Source: CAZART01 sp964487555 (GTDB lineage: Bacteria; Bacteroidota; Rhodothermia; Rhodothermales; VXPQ01). From it: DNA of 37,783 nt. The DNA is taken from positions 1 through 37,783 of the forward strand of contig CAZART010000046.1 in assembly GCA_964487555.1 (NCBI GenBank), in the 5' to 3' direction. This document shows positions 30,562-37,783 of this stretch, in pieces; within the stretch, counting starts at the first letter, position 1, and each line of letters starts with the position of its first letter. A program made the position numbers and the translations under genes. The notes below the pieces were generated by a model. The model saw only the letters and a program-made list of their open reading frames with translations. It was not told the origin of the DNA and searched no databases.

Positions 30562-33300
30562 ATGACTCAGGACCGGTGGCGTCAGATTCAAGGAATCTTT
30601 GAGGCGGCTTCGACGCTCGAAGGCCGCGACCGTGAAGCCTATCTCGATGCTTCCTGTGCCGAAGATCCCCTCCTCCGTGAAGAGGTCGTCTCGCTCTTGC
30701 GTGCCGGCGACGAATACGGACCTTTCGACGCAATGGCAAGCCGTTTCGCTGCATCCCTTTCATCGAGCCGGGCGGAAGATCCGGAAGCGGGTGCACGTAT
30801 CGGTCCATATCGCCTTTTGAGGAAAATCGGCGAAGGCGGGATGGGCGTCGTATACCAGGTCGAGCGGGCCGACGGCCAGTTCGAGCAGCAGGCCGCCCTT
30901 AAGCTCGTCAGGCGTGGGGCGGGCGCGTCTCCTCTGCTACATCGCTTCCTCAACGAGCGCCAGATCCTGGCGCGATTGGTTCACCCCAACATCGCGCGGC
31001 TGTACGACGGCGGCTTCATTCGTCCCGCCCCTGGCGAGCCCGACGACGGACGCCCTTACTTCGTGATGGAGTACGTCGAGGGCACGTCGATCGACGACTA
31101 CTGCGACGCCCACCGGCTCGACGTCAACGCTCGCCTGGAACTCTTCTGCCACGTCTGCGATGCCGTAGGATATGCGCACCGGAATCTCGTGGTACATCGC
31201 GACCTGAAGCCGTCGAACATTCTGGTAACCGGCGGCGGCGAGGTGAAGCTGCTCGACTTCGGCGTTGCCAAGCTGCTCGAGACCGCATCGGAATCCGATT
31301 CGGCAACGCTCACGCAGATCGGCCTGCGCGCGATGACCCCGGAGTACGCCAGTCCGGAGCAGGTACGTAGAGCGCCGATTACGACGGCCACGGACGTCTA
31401 TGCACTGGGGATCATCCTGTACGAACTGCTCTCCGGGCATCGGCCTTACCGGGTCGAGACGCTGTCACCTGGGGCTATGGAACGGGTCATCTGCGAGGTC
31501 GAGCCGCAACTGCCGTCTACGATGGTCAACCGCGAAGTGGACACTCCTCACGAGGAAGCCGGGCTCACACCGGATGAAATCGGCCGTGCACGCGCAAGCT
31601 CCGGAGAGACGCTCCGGCGCCGCCTGGCCGGCGATCTGGATACCATCGTAATGAAGGCGCTTCGGAAAGAACCGGAACGCCGATACGCATCGGCCGAGCA
31701 GTTTCGAGACGACGTCCGGCGCCACCTTCAGGGCCATCCTGTTCTCGCCCGGCCGAGCACGACCACGTACCGCATATCTAAGTTCGTGCGCCGCCATCGC
31801 CTCGGTGCCGCGGCGGCCGTACTGATTGCCGTCTCGTTGGTCACCGGCATGATCGGAACCACGTGGCAGGCACGGATTGCCGCTGACGAACGCGACCACG
31901 CAAGAGTGGAGGCGGAAAAAGCCGAGCAGGTGGCCGCGTTCCTCGAAGACCTCTTCAACGCCTCCGATCCGCTGACGGCTTCGGAGACGGAGCGGCCGGA
32001 TACGCTTCAGCTGCGGGAATTTCTGGCACGTGGAGCAAAGAGGGTACGCCGCGATTTGAGCGCGCAGCCGGCCGTTCAGGCGCGCATGCTGAACGTGGTG
32101 GGCAACGTGTATCACAGCCTCGGCCTTTATGACGAGGCGGTGCCGCTGCTGGAGGAGTCCCTGCGAATTCGCCGGGCATCGCTAGGACCCGATCACCCGG
32201 ACGTCGCAGAGAGTCTCCATGGTCTGGCCGCCGCGCTGCATCGCAAAGACGAATTCGATGCGTCCCATGCGCGCTTCGAGGAAGCCCTCGCCATTTCGGC
32301 CGGTAGTGCGGAGGCACGAGATGCGTCTCGAGCGCGAGTACTCGTGGATTTCGCGCTGCTGCTTCGGGATGAGGGGGATTTCGATGAGGCGGATCGCTTG
32401 CTCCAGGAAGCCCTGGACATCCAGCGAGAGCGGTTCGGAAACGAACATATCGACGTGGCCACGACGTTGATGCACCTGGGCACCGTCTTTCACTACCGCT
32501 CAGACCTTGACCCTGCCGAATCGTACTACCTTGAAGCCCTGGCTCTGCACCGAAAGCTCCTCAGCGAAGGGCACCCGACCCTCGCCGAAAGTCTCCTGAA
32601 TACGGGCACGTTTTTGCGTGAAAAGGGAAATGTCGAAGCGGCCGAGCCTCTGTTGCAGGAGGCGCTTTCCGTCCGTCGCCGTGTTCTCGGGGACGAGCAT
32701 CCGCTCACGGTGACGGCGATATACGAGCTCGCCATGTTATTCCGTGAAAAGAAAGATTACGCGGAGGCCGCTTCGCTCTTCAGTAAAGTTATCGATCTCG
32801 ATCGAAACCTCCTGGGGCCGGATCATCACTATGTGGGGATGGATTTGTACGAATTGGGCATTACGCTGAGCAGAATGGAGGACTACGACGGCGCAGAAAA
32901 AGCCTATCGCGAAGCCCTCGCCGTCGTACGAAAGACACTGCCTTACGACCACCCGATGACGGCCAATATACTCAACGGCCTCGGTTTCAACTTCGTAAGG
33001 AAGGGTGCTCCCGCCGAAGGCGAGCCGATGCTCCGAGAGGCCTTGCAGATCTTTCGCCGGCAAGTCGGCGACGAAGGATGGCGGACCGGTATGGCCGAAA
33101 GTACGCTGGGTCACGCCCTTCTTCTCCAGGGACGATTCGAAGAAGCGGAGCCGCTGCTTTTCGACGGGTTCAGCGCGCTGAGAGACAACAGCGGCCCTAC
33201 ACGTACGGCACTCGAGCGCCTCGTTCTGTTTTACGAGATGCAGAACCGTGCGGAGCAAGCGGCGGAATACCGCGCCATGCTGGCGCAAGCGACGCATTAG
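30562..33300 (+). CDS. Membrane Ser/Thr protein kinase with C-terminal TPRs
   Basis: A 912-residue PknB-type kinase. An N-terminal segment (1-75) with WRQIQGIFEAA and LREEVVSLL is common in this kinase group. The kinase domain (about 80-385) has the glycine loop GEGGMGVVYQV, Lys114 in AALKLV, VVHRDLKPSNILV (HRD at 212-214), LLDFGVAKL (DFG at 232-234) and MTPEYASPEQV, so it should be active. One membrane helix is predicted at about 414-434 (GAAAAVLIAVSLVTGMIG). The outer part (about 500-905) is a series of TPRs of about 42 residues, such as LGLYDEAVPLLEESLRIRR and ADPAESYYLEALALHRKL-like units, likely for protein binding outside the membrane. The ATG at 30562 follows AAGGGGG. Its stop overlaps that of otsB by 4 nt on the opposite strand. 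Likely partner of the upstream ECF sigma factor. Confidence 0.93.
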   Translation: MTQDRWRQIQGIFEAASTLEGRDREAYLDASCAEDPLLREEVVSLLRAGDEYGPFDAMASRFAASLSSSRAEDPEAGARIGPYRLLRKIGEGGMGVVYQVERADGQFEQQAALKLVRRGAGASPLLHRFLNERQILARLVHPNIARLYDGGFIRPAPGEPDDGRPYFVMEYVEGTSIDDYCDAHRLDVNARLELFCHVCDAVGYAHRNLVVHRDLKPSNILVTGGGEVKLLDFGVAKLLETASESDSATLTQIGLRAMTPEYASPEQVRRAPITTATDVYALGIILYELLSGHRPYRVETLSPGAMERVICEVEPQLPSTMVNREVDTPHEEAGLTPDEIGRARASSGETLRRRLAGDLDTIVMKALRKEPERRYASAEQFRDDVRRHLQGHPVLARPSTTTYRISKFVRRHRLGAAAAVLIAVSLVTGMIGTTWQARIAADERDHARVEAEKAEQVAAFLEDLFNASDPLTASETERPDTLQLREFLARGAKRVRRDLSAQPAVQARMLNVVGNVYHSLGLYDEAVPLLEESLRIRRASLGPDHPDVAESLHGLAAALHRKDEFDASHARFEEALAISAGSAEARDASRARVLVDFALLLRDEGDFDEADRLLQEALDIQRERFGNEHIDVATTLMHLGTVFHYRSDLDPAESYYLEALALHRKLLSEGHPTLAESLLNTGTFLREKGNVEAAEPLLQEALSVRRRVLGDEHPLTVTAIYELAMLFREKKDYAEAASLFSKVIDLDRNLLGPDHHYVGMDLYELGITLSRMEDYDGAEKAYREALAVVRKTLPYDHPMTANILNGLGFNFVRKGAPAEGEPMLREALQIFRRQVGDEGWRTGMAESTLGHALLLQGRFEEAEPLLFDGFSALRDNSGPTRTALERLVLFYEMQNRAEQAAEYRAMLAQATH

Positions 33301-34016
33301 TCCCCGGCGGCCCCCCGGGACGGCTCGAGGTATTTTTTCAGATAGGCGACGACGTCGTCGATCGTGGCGAGCCGGTAGCGTGCGGCGGTCTCGCCCTCAC
33401 CGACTTTGATCGTGATCGCGCCGTCGCCAAGCGCCTGGAAGGCGTCTTCGTCGGTGACGTCGTCGCCGACGTAAAGCGGCGTGCGGTCCGGATGCCGCGC
33501 CGCGATCTCCCCGACGGCTGTGCCTTTGCTGATGCCGGCCGGACGAAGCTCCACGACGTCCTTTCCCCAGATCGGATCGAGCACTTCGGGGACGTCCCCC
33601 AGCCAGCGGCGTATTGAGTCGCGCGCCGCGTCCTTGTCCGGGGCCAATCGATAGTGGAGAGCGAACATCGGACCTTTGTCTTCCAGGCGAATCCCGTTGG
33701 ACGTCGGTGCGGTCCGGCGGTACCGATCAATGACCTCCTGCGCGTGACCGGAGATGACGCTGGACAGTTCACCATAGAGGCGTCCTTTTTGCACGCCATG
33801 CAGACCGATCACATTAAAAGAGGTATCGAGAAACGTCCGCAGATGAGAAGGATACCGCCCCGTAACGATGAAGAGCGGGTGACGCGTATCCAGCTCTTCG
33901 AGAATGGCGGGAATTTCCGGATGAGGGCCCGCCTGCATCGGATCGTCGACGATCGGTGCCAGCGTCCCATCGTAATCGAGGAAAAACAGCGGCCGTTTGA
34001 CGAGAGGAGGAGTCAC
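33297..34016 (-). CDS. otsB: Trehalose-6-phosphate phosphatase
   Basis: A 239-residue HAD-family phosphatase that makes trehalose from trehalose-6-phosphate. Motif I is FFLDYDGTLAPIVDDP (nucleophile Asp14, acid Asp16); motif II is FIVTGRYPSHLRTFL; IGLHGVQKGRLYG, then the cap region, then ELRPAGISKGTAVGE with the motif III Lys, and LYVGDDVTDEDAFQAL as motif IV. Length is usual for OtsB. It is 50 nt downstream of the synthase gene on the same strand, so the two should be cotranscribed to make trehalose as an osmolyte or stress protectant. Its stop overlaps the convergent kinase gene by 4 nt. Confidence 0.94.
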   Translation of the reverse strand: MTPPLVKRPLFFLDYDGTLAPIVDDPMQAGPHPEIPAILEELDTRHPLFIVTGRYPSHLRTFLDTSFNVIGLHGVQKGRLYGELSSVISGHAQEVIDRYRRTAPTSNGIRLEDKGPMFALHYRLAPDKDAARDSIRRWLGDVPEVLDPIWGKDVVELRPAGISKGTAVGEIAARHPDRTPLYVGDDVTDEDAFQALGDGAITIKVGEGETAARYRLATIDDVVAYLKKYLEPSRGAAGD

Positions 34017-34066
34017 GAGAACGACGTCCTATTTGAACGGATGGATAGGCGGATCGATGACATTCG

Positions 34067-35422
34067 CTAAGCCGCCGTGAACGTCGTCAAAAATCCTTCC
34101 GCCCAGCGGTGGACGTTAAGATCGACGACGCGTTTCTTAAGCGCTTCCAGCCGGCCAAATTTTTCGTCGTCCGACATTTCGATGGCCTCTTTGATAATGC
34201 AGGTTAGCGCGTCGTGATCGTACGGATTCACCTGGAGCGCTTCCGGCAGCAGGTAGGCCGCGCCCGTAAGCTCCGACAATACGAGCATGCCGCGCTCGTT
34301 GGCCGCTATGAATTCCTGGGTGACCAGATTCATACCGTCACGCAACGGTGTGATGAGACCGACGTCGGCAGCACGATAGAAAATGCAGAGCTCCTGCTGT
34401 GTGTACGATCGATACCGGTAATGTACCGGCACCCAGTTGCCGAGTGCGAAAGCGCCGTTGATGCGCCCGACGGCTTCGTCGACCTCTCGCTTCAGCTGCT
34501 GGTAGGACTCCACCTCGGTACGGCTCGGCGTCGCAACCTGGTAAAACGCAACACGCTCGTGGTATTCAGGATAATCTTTCAGAAACTGCTCGAAGGCCAA
34601 AAGGCGAGACAGAATTCCTTTCGTGTAGTCGAGGCGATCGATGCCGACCACGAGAAACTCGGCGCCGACTTCTTCACGCAAGTTGTGCGCCTCGCGCTCC
34701 ATGTCCTCCGACATCCTCTCGAAGCGGCTCACGTCGATGCCGATCGGATGCGCTTCCGCCCGGATCTCGCGACCATCCCAGTATATCGTATTGCCTGAAA
34801 CGCTGGCCCCGAGCAACACGCGGACACTCTCGAGAAAATTCTCGACATACTCCTCCACGTGAAATCCGATCAGGTCGCAGCCGAGCATCCCGTGGAGCAA
34901 CTCTCTTGCCCAGGGGAGAATCCGAAACACCTCCATGGCCGGCCATGGAATGTGCCAGAAATGTGCGATCGTCGCGTCCGGAAGATTCTTTCGGATGAGG
35001 TTTGGAGCCATCATTAAATGGTAATCCTGCAACCAGATGTAGTCGCCGACCTCGTACTCGTCGACGACCGCGTCGGCAAATCGATTATTGACCCGCCGAT
35101 AATCCTCCATGAACTCGGGTTCTAGTTCGAGGTGCTGCATCATGTAATGGGAAATCGGCCATAGCACGCGGTTGGCCATCCCGTAGTAGTAATTCTGCAG
35201 CTCCGACTCCGAAAGAGAGACGCGGCGAACGATGAAGCGGGGATCGTCGACCGGATAGTTTAGCCGCGTCGGTATCTCCTCTTCTTCCTTCATGGACACC
35301 CACACGCCGCCCTGATTCTCCAGGACGGGGAGCAGGGCCGTTGCGAGACCACCTATGGAAGGCGTCCAACCCTCTATGGTTCTACGAATCGGTGCGCGAT
35401 TCGCAACTATGATTAAGCGCAA
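34067..35422 (-). CDS. otsA: Trehalose-6-phosphate synthase (GT20)
   Basis: A 451-residue retaining glycosyltransferase joining UDP- or other NDP-glucose to glucose-6-phosphate. Motifs: LIIVANRAPI and WTPSIGGLATALLPVL at the N-terminus, YYGMANRVLWPISHY, VGDYIWLQDYHLMM, IAHFWHIPWPAMEVFRILPW, GIDVSRFERM, VGIDRLDYTKGILSRLLAFE, and the nucleotide-binding DVGLITPLRDGMNLVTQEF. The related glucosylglycerol-phosphate synthases are an alternative, but the adjacent OtsB favours trehalose. The start appears to be TTG at 35422: an in-frame TGA lies seven codons upstream and no ATG or GTG is available before the conserved LIIVANR. No strong ribosome site is seen. A 188-nt spacer separates it from the DUF4249 gene upstream, so a separate promoter is likely. 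Confidence 0.92.
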   Translation of the reverse strand: MRLIIVANRAPIRRTIEGWTPSIGGLATALLPVLENQGGVWVSMKEEEEIPTRLNYPVDDPRFIVRRVSLSESELQNYYYGMANRVLWPISHYMMQHLELEPEFMEDYRRVNNRFADAVVDEYEVGDYIWLQDYHLMMAPNLIRKNLPDATIAHFWHIPWPAMEVFRILPWARELLHGMLGCDLIGFHVEEYVENFLESVRVLLGASVSGNTIYWDGREIRAEAHPIGIDVSRFERMSEDMEREAHNLREEVGAEFLVVGIDRLDYTKGILSRLLAFEQFLKDYPEYHERVAFYQVATPSRTEVESYQQLKREVDEAVGRINGAFALGNWVPVHYRYRSYTQQELCIFYRAADVGLITPLRDGMNLVTQEFIAANERGMLVLSELTGAAYLLPEALQVNPYDHDALTCIIKEAIEMSDDEKFGRLEALKKRVVDLNVHRWAEGFLTTFTAA

Positions 35423-35610
35423 GATTTTGGTGCAGTGGATTCATTCAACTTGTTCAGTACGTGTACTCCACCGTCATAGATTGCGTTTTGGACATTCGGT
35501 TACGACGATTGGCGACGCTGTAACGATATTGTGCCACGAGGTGGATTGAAAGTCCCTTCCCGACCATGTGTGCCTGTTGCCGACGGATGCCTCCGCGTTT
35601 CGCCTGGAAT

Positions 35611-36597
35611 TTATTCGTTTGCGGGCCTCGATACAAAGACATTGACGCTCGCGCGGGCATAACTGCCAAACACGCCGCGACCACCGCTTACGTGCTCCAA
35701 CACGTTCGGGATCTCTCCGGGAGGAAGCGTCGAGCCGCCCTGCTGAATCGTTTGCGATCGGATGAAGTCGTGAAGGTTGTCGTCGATCGCGTTAATCAAG
35801 ATCTCGTTCCGGCCATAAAAATAGATGCCGATCCACGGAAAACGGACGTGTATGAATCCGTTCTCCATCCGGTCGAAATTGGCTTCGTTAAGTAAGGGTG
35901 CCGTTCGCTCTCGCAGGTCGGACATAGTGAGGTCACTGTCTTCGAGAAGTGCCTCCGCGAAAGGCGTAAGATGATCTATGAAACCGTCTTGCGCGACCGT
36001 GGTGATCAAGTACACATTCTGCCGGCCCGGATAGACCGTTGGCGAGAGTTGGAAGGAAAGCTGTTGACGACTGAGGTACTCGACCGAATCAGCGGAGATG
36101 TCGGCGACGAAAAACGTGTCAGGAACCAACGTTCGCGACGTAATGGGACCCGGCTCCCCGGGCACCTCGGCATAGAGTTCATAAGTACGAAGCGGTCGCA
36201 CGTTCGGCGTGTCGTTCCATCCGGTCGTTGGAAAATACAGGCCGGCGCTGGCATCGCTGCCGCGGTACTCATATTTCTCTTCGGTGCCGCCTGCTGCATC
36301 GAGAAGACGCACTTCCACGAACGCCCCATCGATGCCGGTCCTCTCGCGGTTGTATGCAGCGTCTATCGGCACGGTTCGACTAAGGCGAAGATCAGGCAAT
36401 CGCCGGCCGGCAGCGAGATACCCCTCGACGACGACTTCGGGTTCAAAGTCCGTGGGACCCGTCGCATCACACCCGTATGCGAAGCAAGCCAGTAACGCAA
36501 GAAGCGTCCCATTGCATCGAAATCGTCTTGATCTAGTGCGCATTACCTTGCGATGTTGGATCGATTCCTCTTCAAGAATTTCCGGGCGATAGGCCAC
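35611..36597 (-). CDS. DUF4249 lipoprotein, partner of a TonB-dependent receptor
   Basis: A 328-residue lipoprotein typical of Bacteroidota. The mature part begins with FEPEVVVEGYLAAGRRLPDL, then RLSRTVPIDAAYN, the DUF4249 pattern, and continues as a beta-rich protein. LLALLACFAYGC is the hydrophobic core and lipobox. The ATG at 36597 has a strong AGGAG site overlapping the receptor stop codon, which would leave an unusual 29-residue polar leader before the hydrophobic core; the ATG at 36543 gives a standard signal peptide but has only AAGG two bases upstream. The gene starts 10 nt after the TonB-dependent receptor stop, so the two are coexpressed and probably form an outer-membrane uptake pair, similar in logic to SusC/SusD. 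Substrate unknown. Confidence 0.85.
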   Translation of the reverse strand: MAYRPEILEEESIQHRKVMRTRSRRFRCNGTLLALLACFAYGCDATGPTDFEPEVVVEGYLAAGRRLPDLRLSRTVPIDAAYNRERTGIDGAFVEVRLLDAAGGTEEKYEYRGSDASAGLYFPTTGWNDTPNVRPLRTYELYAEVPGEPGPITSRTLVPDTFFVADISADSVEYLSRQQLSFQLSPTVYPGRQNVYLITTVAQDGFIDHLTPFAEALLEDSDLTMSDLRERTAPLLNEANFDRMENGFIHVRFPWIGIYFYGRNEILINAIDDNLHDFIRSQTIQQGGSTLPPGEIPNVLEHVSGGRGVFGSYARASVNVFVSRPANE

Positions 36598-36607
36598 GTC
36601 GTTGCTC

Positions 36608-37783
36608 CTAAAAACGAAGCGTGAAGGCGATGTTAGGGAGTGGAACGGGAATCTGCGGCACCTCGGTCTTCTCCACGGTGCCGTCGACGTCGAAATGGAA
36701 GAAATAGAACCATATATTCCTCCTACTATATACGTTTATTACCTGCAACTCAAGCTCATAACCTCCCCATCCGAAGAACGTCCCTCGCCGCGACACGCCG
36801 ACATCCAGCCGATGGTAGGCAGGTAACCTGAAGTTATTGTATTCAGTCACGAGTATATCCCGAACTTGTGCACCGAAGGGGTCGCCTACGAGTTTATATT
36901 GGCCGACCGGCTCCGTATACGCCTGTCCTGTAGCATAAGACAAAACGGCACTGGCACGCCAGCTCGATGAGAAATCGTAGTTTGCCACCAGGTGCACGTC
37001 GTGAGTTCGATCATACTTTGGCGAATAATATCGGAATGAATTAACGTTCGGAAATCTACGCTGCGTACGACTCAACGTGTAGCCGAGAAATCCATTCAGG
37101 CGTCCGACAGGGCGAGCGATCATGGTCTCCATTCCGTAGGCATATCCGTCCCCATATCGAAAGATATCTTCGTAGTCCAGCCCCGCGAAATCCGGCTTTA
37201 ATGGATCGAGCTCGAAGAGGTCAACCATCGTACGATAGTACCCTTCGACGTCAAAATCGACGTCGTGCGGCAGGGCCGCCTTGATGCCCACGACCGCGTG
37301 GTCCCCGTATGCCGGAGGGACGCCTTCCCCCGTCGTCAGCCACGTATCGAAGCCTGAGAAGAGTTCACTCGTAATTAGCGTGAGGAACTGGAAATAGCGC
37401 CCGTAGGCTGCCTGAAGACGAATGGATTCGGTGGGATGGTACTCGGCAGACAACCGCGGCGCGATCCGCACGAAGCCACCTTCCTGAAAGTAATTCGCGC
37501 GGATGCCGGCCATGATGGACCAATTCGCCGTGGGACGGAATCTATCTTGCAGATAAAGCGAGCCGTATCCGCTTCGGATGCGGGAGCGAATACTCTCGGT
37601 GCCGTCAAACACGCTCCTGAAGCGGAAGGTGAACATGCCGGTCCAGAAGCCGGCTTCCACGCTATGGTATTTATTGGGGATGTACTCGAAATCACCCTTC
37701 AAAGAGACGTCACCGACCGTGTTTTCCTGCTCGAACAGCGTACCGCCGAACTCCAGCGTCGGAGTGCTCGCATAGCGCGAACC
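36608..37783 (-). CDS. TonB-dependent outer-membrane receptor, N-terminus beyond the window
   Basis: The frame is open from the window edge (37783) to TAG at 36608-36610, 391 residues: the C-terminal beta-barrel part of a TonB-dependent receptor. Repeating amphipathic strands with aromatic girdles are visible, for example YHSVEAGFWTGMFTFRFRS, GYGSLYLQDRFRPTANWSI, AYGRYFQFLTLI, FDVEGYYRTMVDLFEL and GFLGYTLSRTQRRFP, and the last residues IAFTLRF end in Phe as outer-membrane barrels do. The plug and TonB box lie outside the window. It is followed directly by the DUF4249 lipoprotein. The TonB-dependent partner and ligand cannot be told from this part. Confidence 0.92.
   Translation of the reverse strand, partial: GSRYASTPTLEFGGTLFEQENTVGDVSLKGDFEYIPNKYHSVEAGFWTGMFTFRFRSVFDGTESIRSRIRSGYGSLYLQDRFRPTANWSIMAGIRANYFQEGGFVRIAPRLSAEYHPTESIRLQAAYGRYFQFLTLITSELFSGFDTWLTTGEGVPPAYGDHAVVGIKAALPHDVDFDVEGYYRTMVDLFELDPLKPDFAGLDYEDIFRYGDGYAYGMETMIARPVGRLNGFLGYTLSRTQRRFPNVNSFRYYSPKYDRTHDVHLVANYDFSSSWRASAVLSYATGQAYTEPVGQYKLVGDPFGAQVRDILVTEYNNFRLPAYHRLDVGVSRRGTFFGWGGYELELQVINVYSRRNIWFYFFHFDVDGTVEKTEVPQIPVPLPNIAFTLRF

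Overview
The window looks like chromosomal DNA of a Bacteroidota/Rhodothermota-type bacterium (Rhodothermia-like). This rests on the mix of families: a GWxTD-domain secreted protein, a DUF4249 lipoprotein paired with a TonB-dependent receptor, a fused alpha/beta E1 2-oxoacid dehydrogenase, a DUF1573 protein, and an ECF sigma factor beside a Ser/Thr kinase with TPRs. The DNA is moderately GC-rich, coding regions are dense, some genes carry clear Shine-Dalgarno sites, and one promoter resembles the Bacteroidota type. Lineage is inferred from gene content only. I see no rRNA, tRNA, CRISPR array, transposon or phage module.

Positions 1-9.7 kb are a minus-strand run in which most neighbours are 5-22 nt apart or overlap: dipeptidyl peptidase IV, dihydroorotase, D-Ala-D-Ala ligase, a small lipoprotein, then (after a 208-nt gap with a 22-bp tandem repeat) a DHH phosphoesterase, leucyl aminopeptidase and a GWxTD protein cut by the window edge. 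Divergent from it, 9.9-16.8 kb on the plus strand holds alanine racemase, an OmpR/PhoR-type two-component pair, the fused E1 dehydrogenase and a DUF1573 protein. A 14-bp tandem repeat separates this from a minus-strand PLP-dependent sulfur amino acid enzyme and a TPR lipoprotein (16.9-19.3 kb).

At 19.5-23.2 kb (plus) lie a conserved protein of unknown function, fumarylacetoacetase, an Hsp20 chaperone preceded by an ACGTCA-rich repeat, and a CoA-pyrophosphatase-like Nudix hydrolase. At 23.3-28.8 kb are two paralogous thiosulfate/mercaptopyruvate sulfurtransferases flanking a GH15 glycosidase, followed by a CstB-like persulfide dioxygenase-rhodanese fusion. This suggests a persulfide/sulfide handling locus. 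Overlapping the end of that fusion is a SAM methyltransferase gene broken by a single in-frame TAG.

From 29.5 to 33.3 kb an ECF sigma factor and a 912-residue membrane Ser/Thr kinase with TPRs form a signalling cassette, with a possibly frame-broken small secreted ORF between them. The right end is minus strand: trehalose-6-phosphate phosphatase and synthase (osmolyte synthesis), a DUF4249 lipoprotein and the C-terminal part of a TonB-dependent receptor cut by the window edge.

The points most worth a second look are the amber-interrupted methyltransferase, the uncharacterised fumarylacetoacetase partner, the sulfurtransferase pair, the hairpins between the response regulator and kinase, and four unrelated repeat or inverted-repeat elements in spacers.
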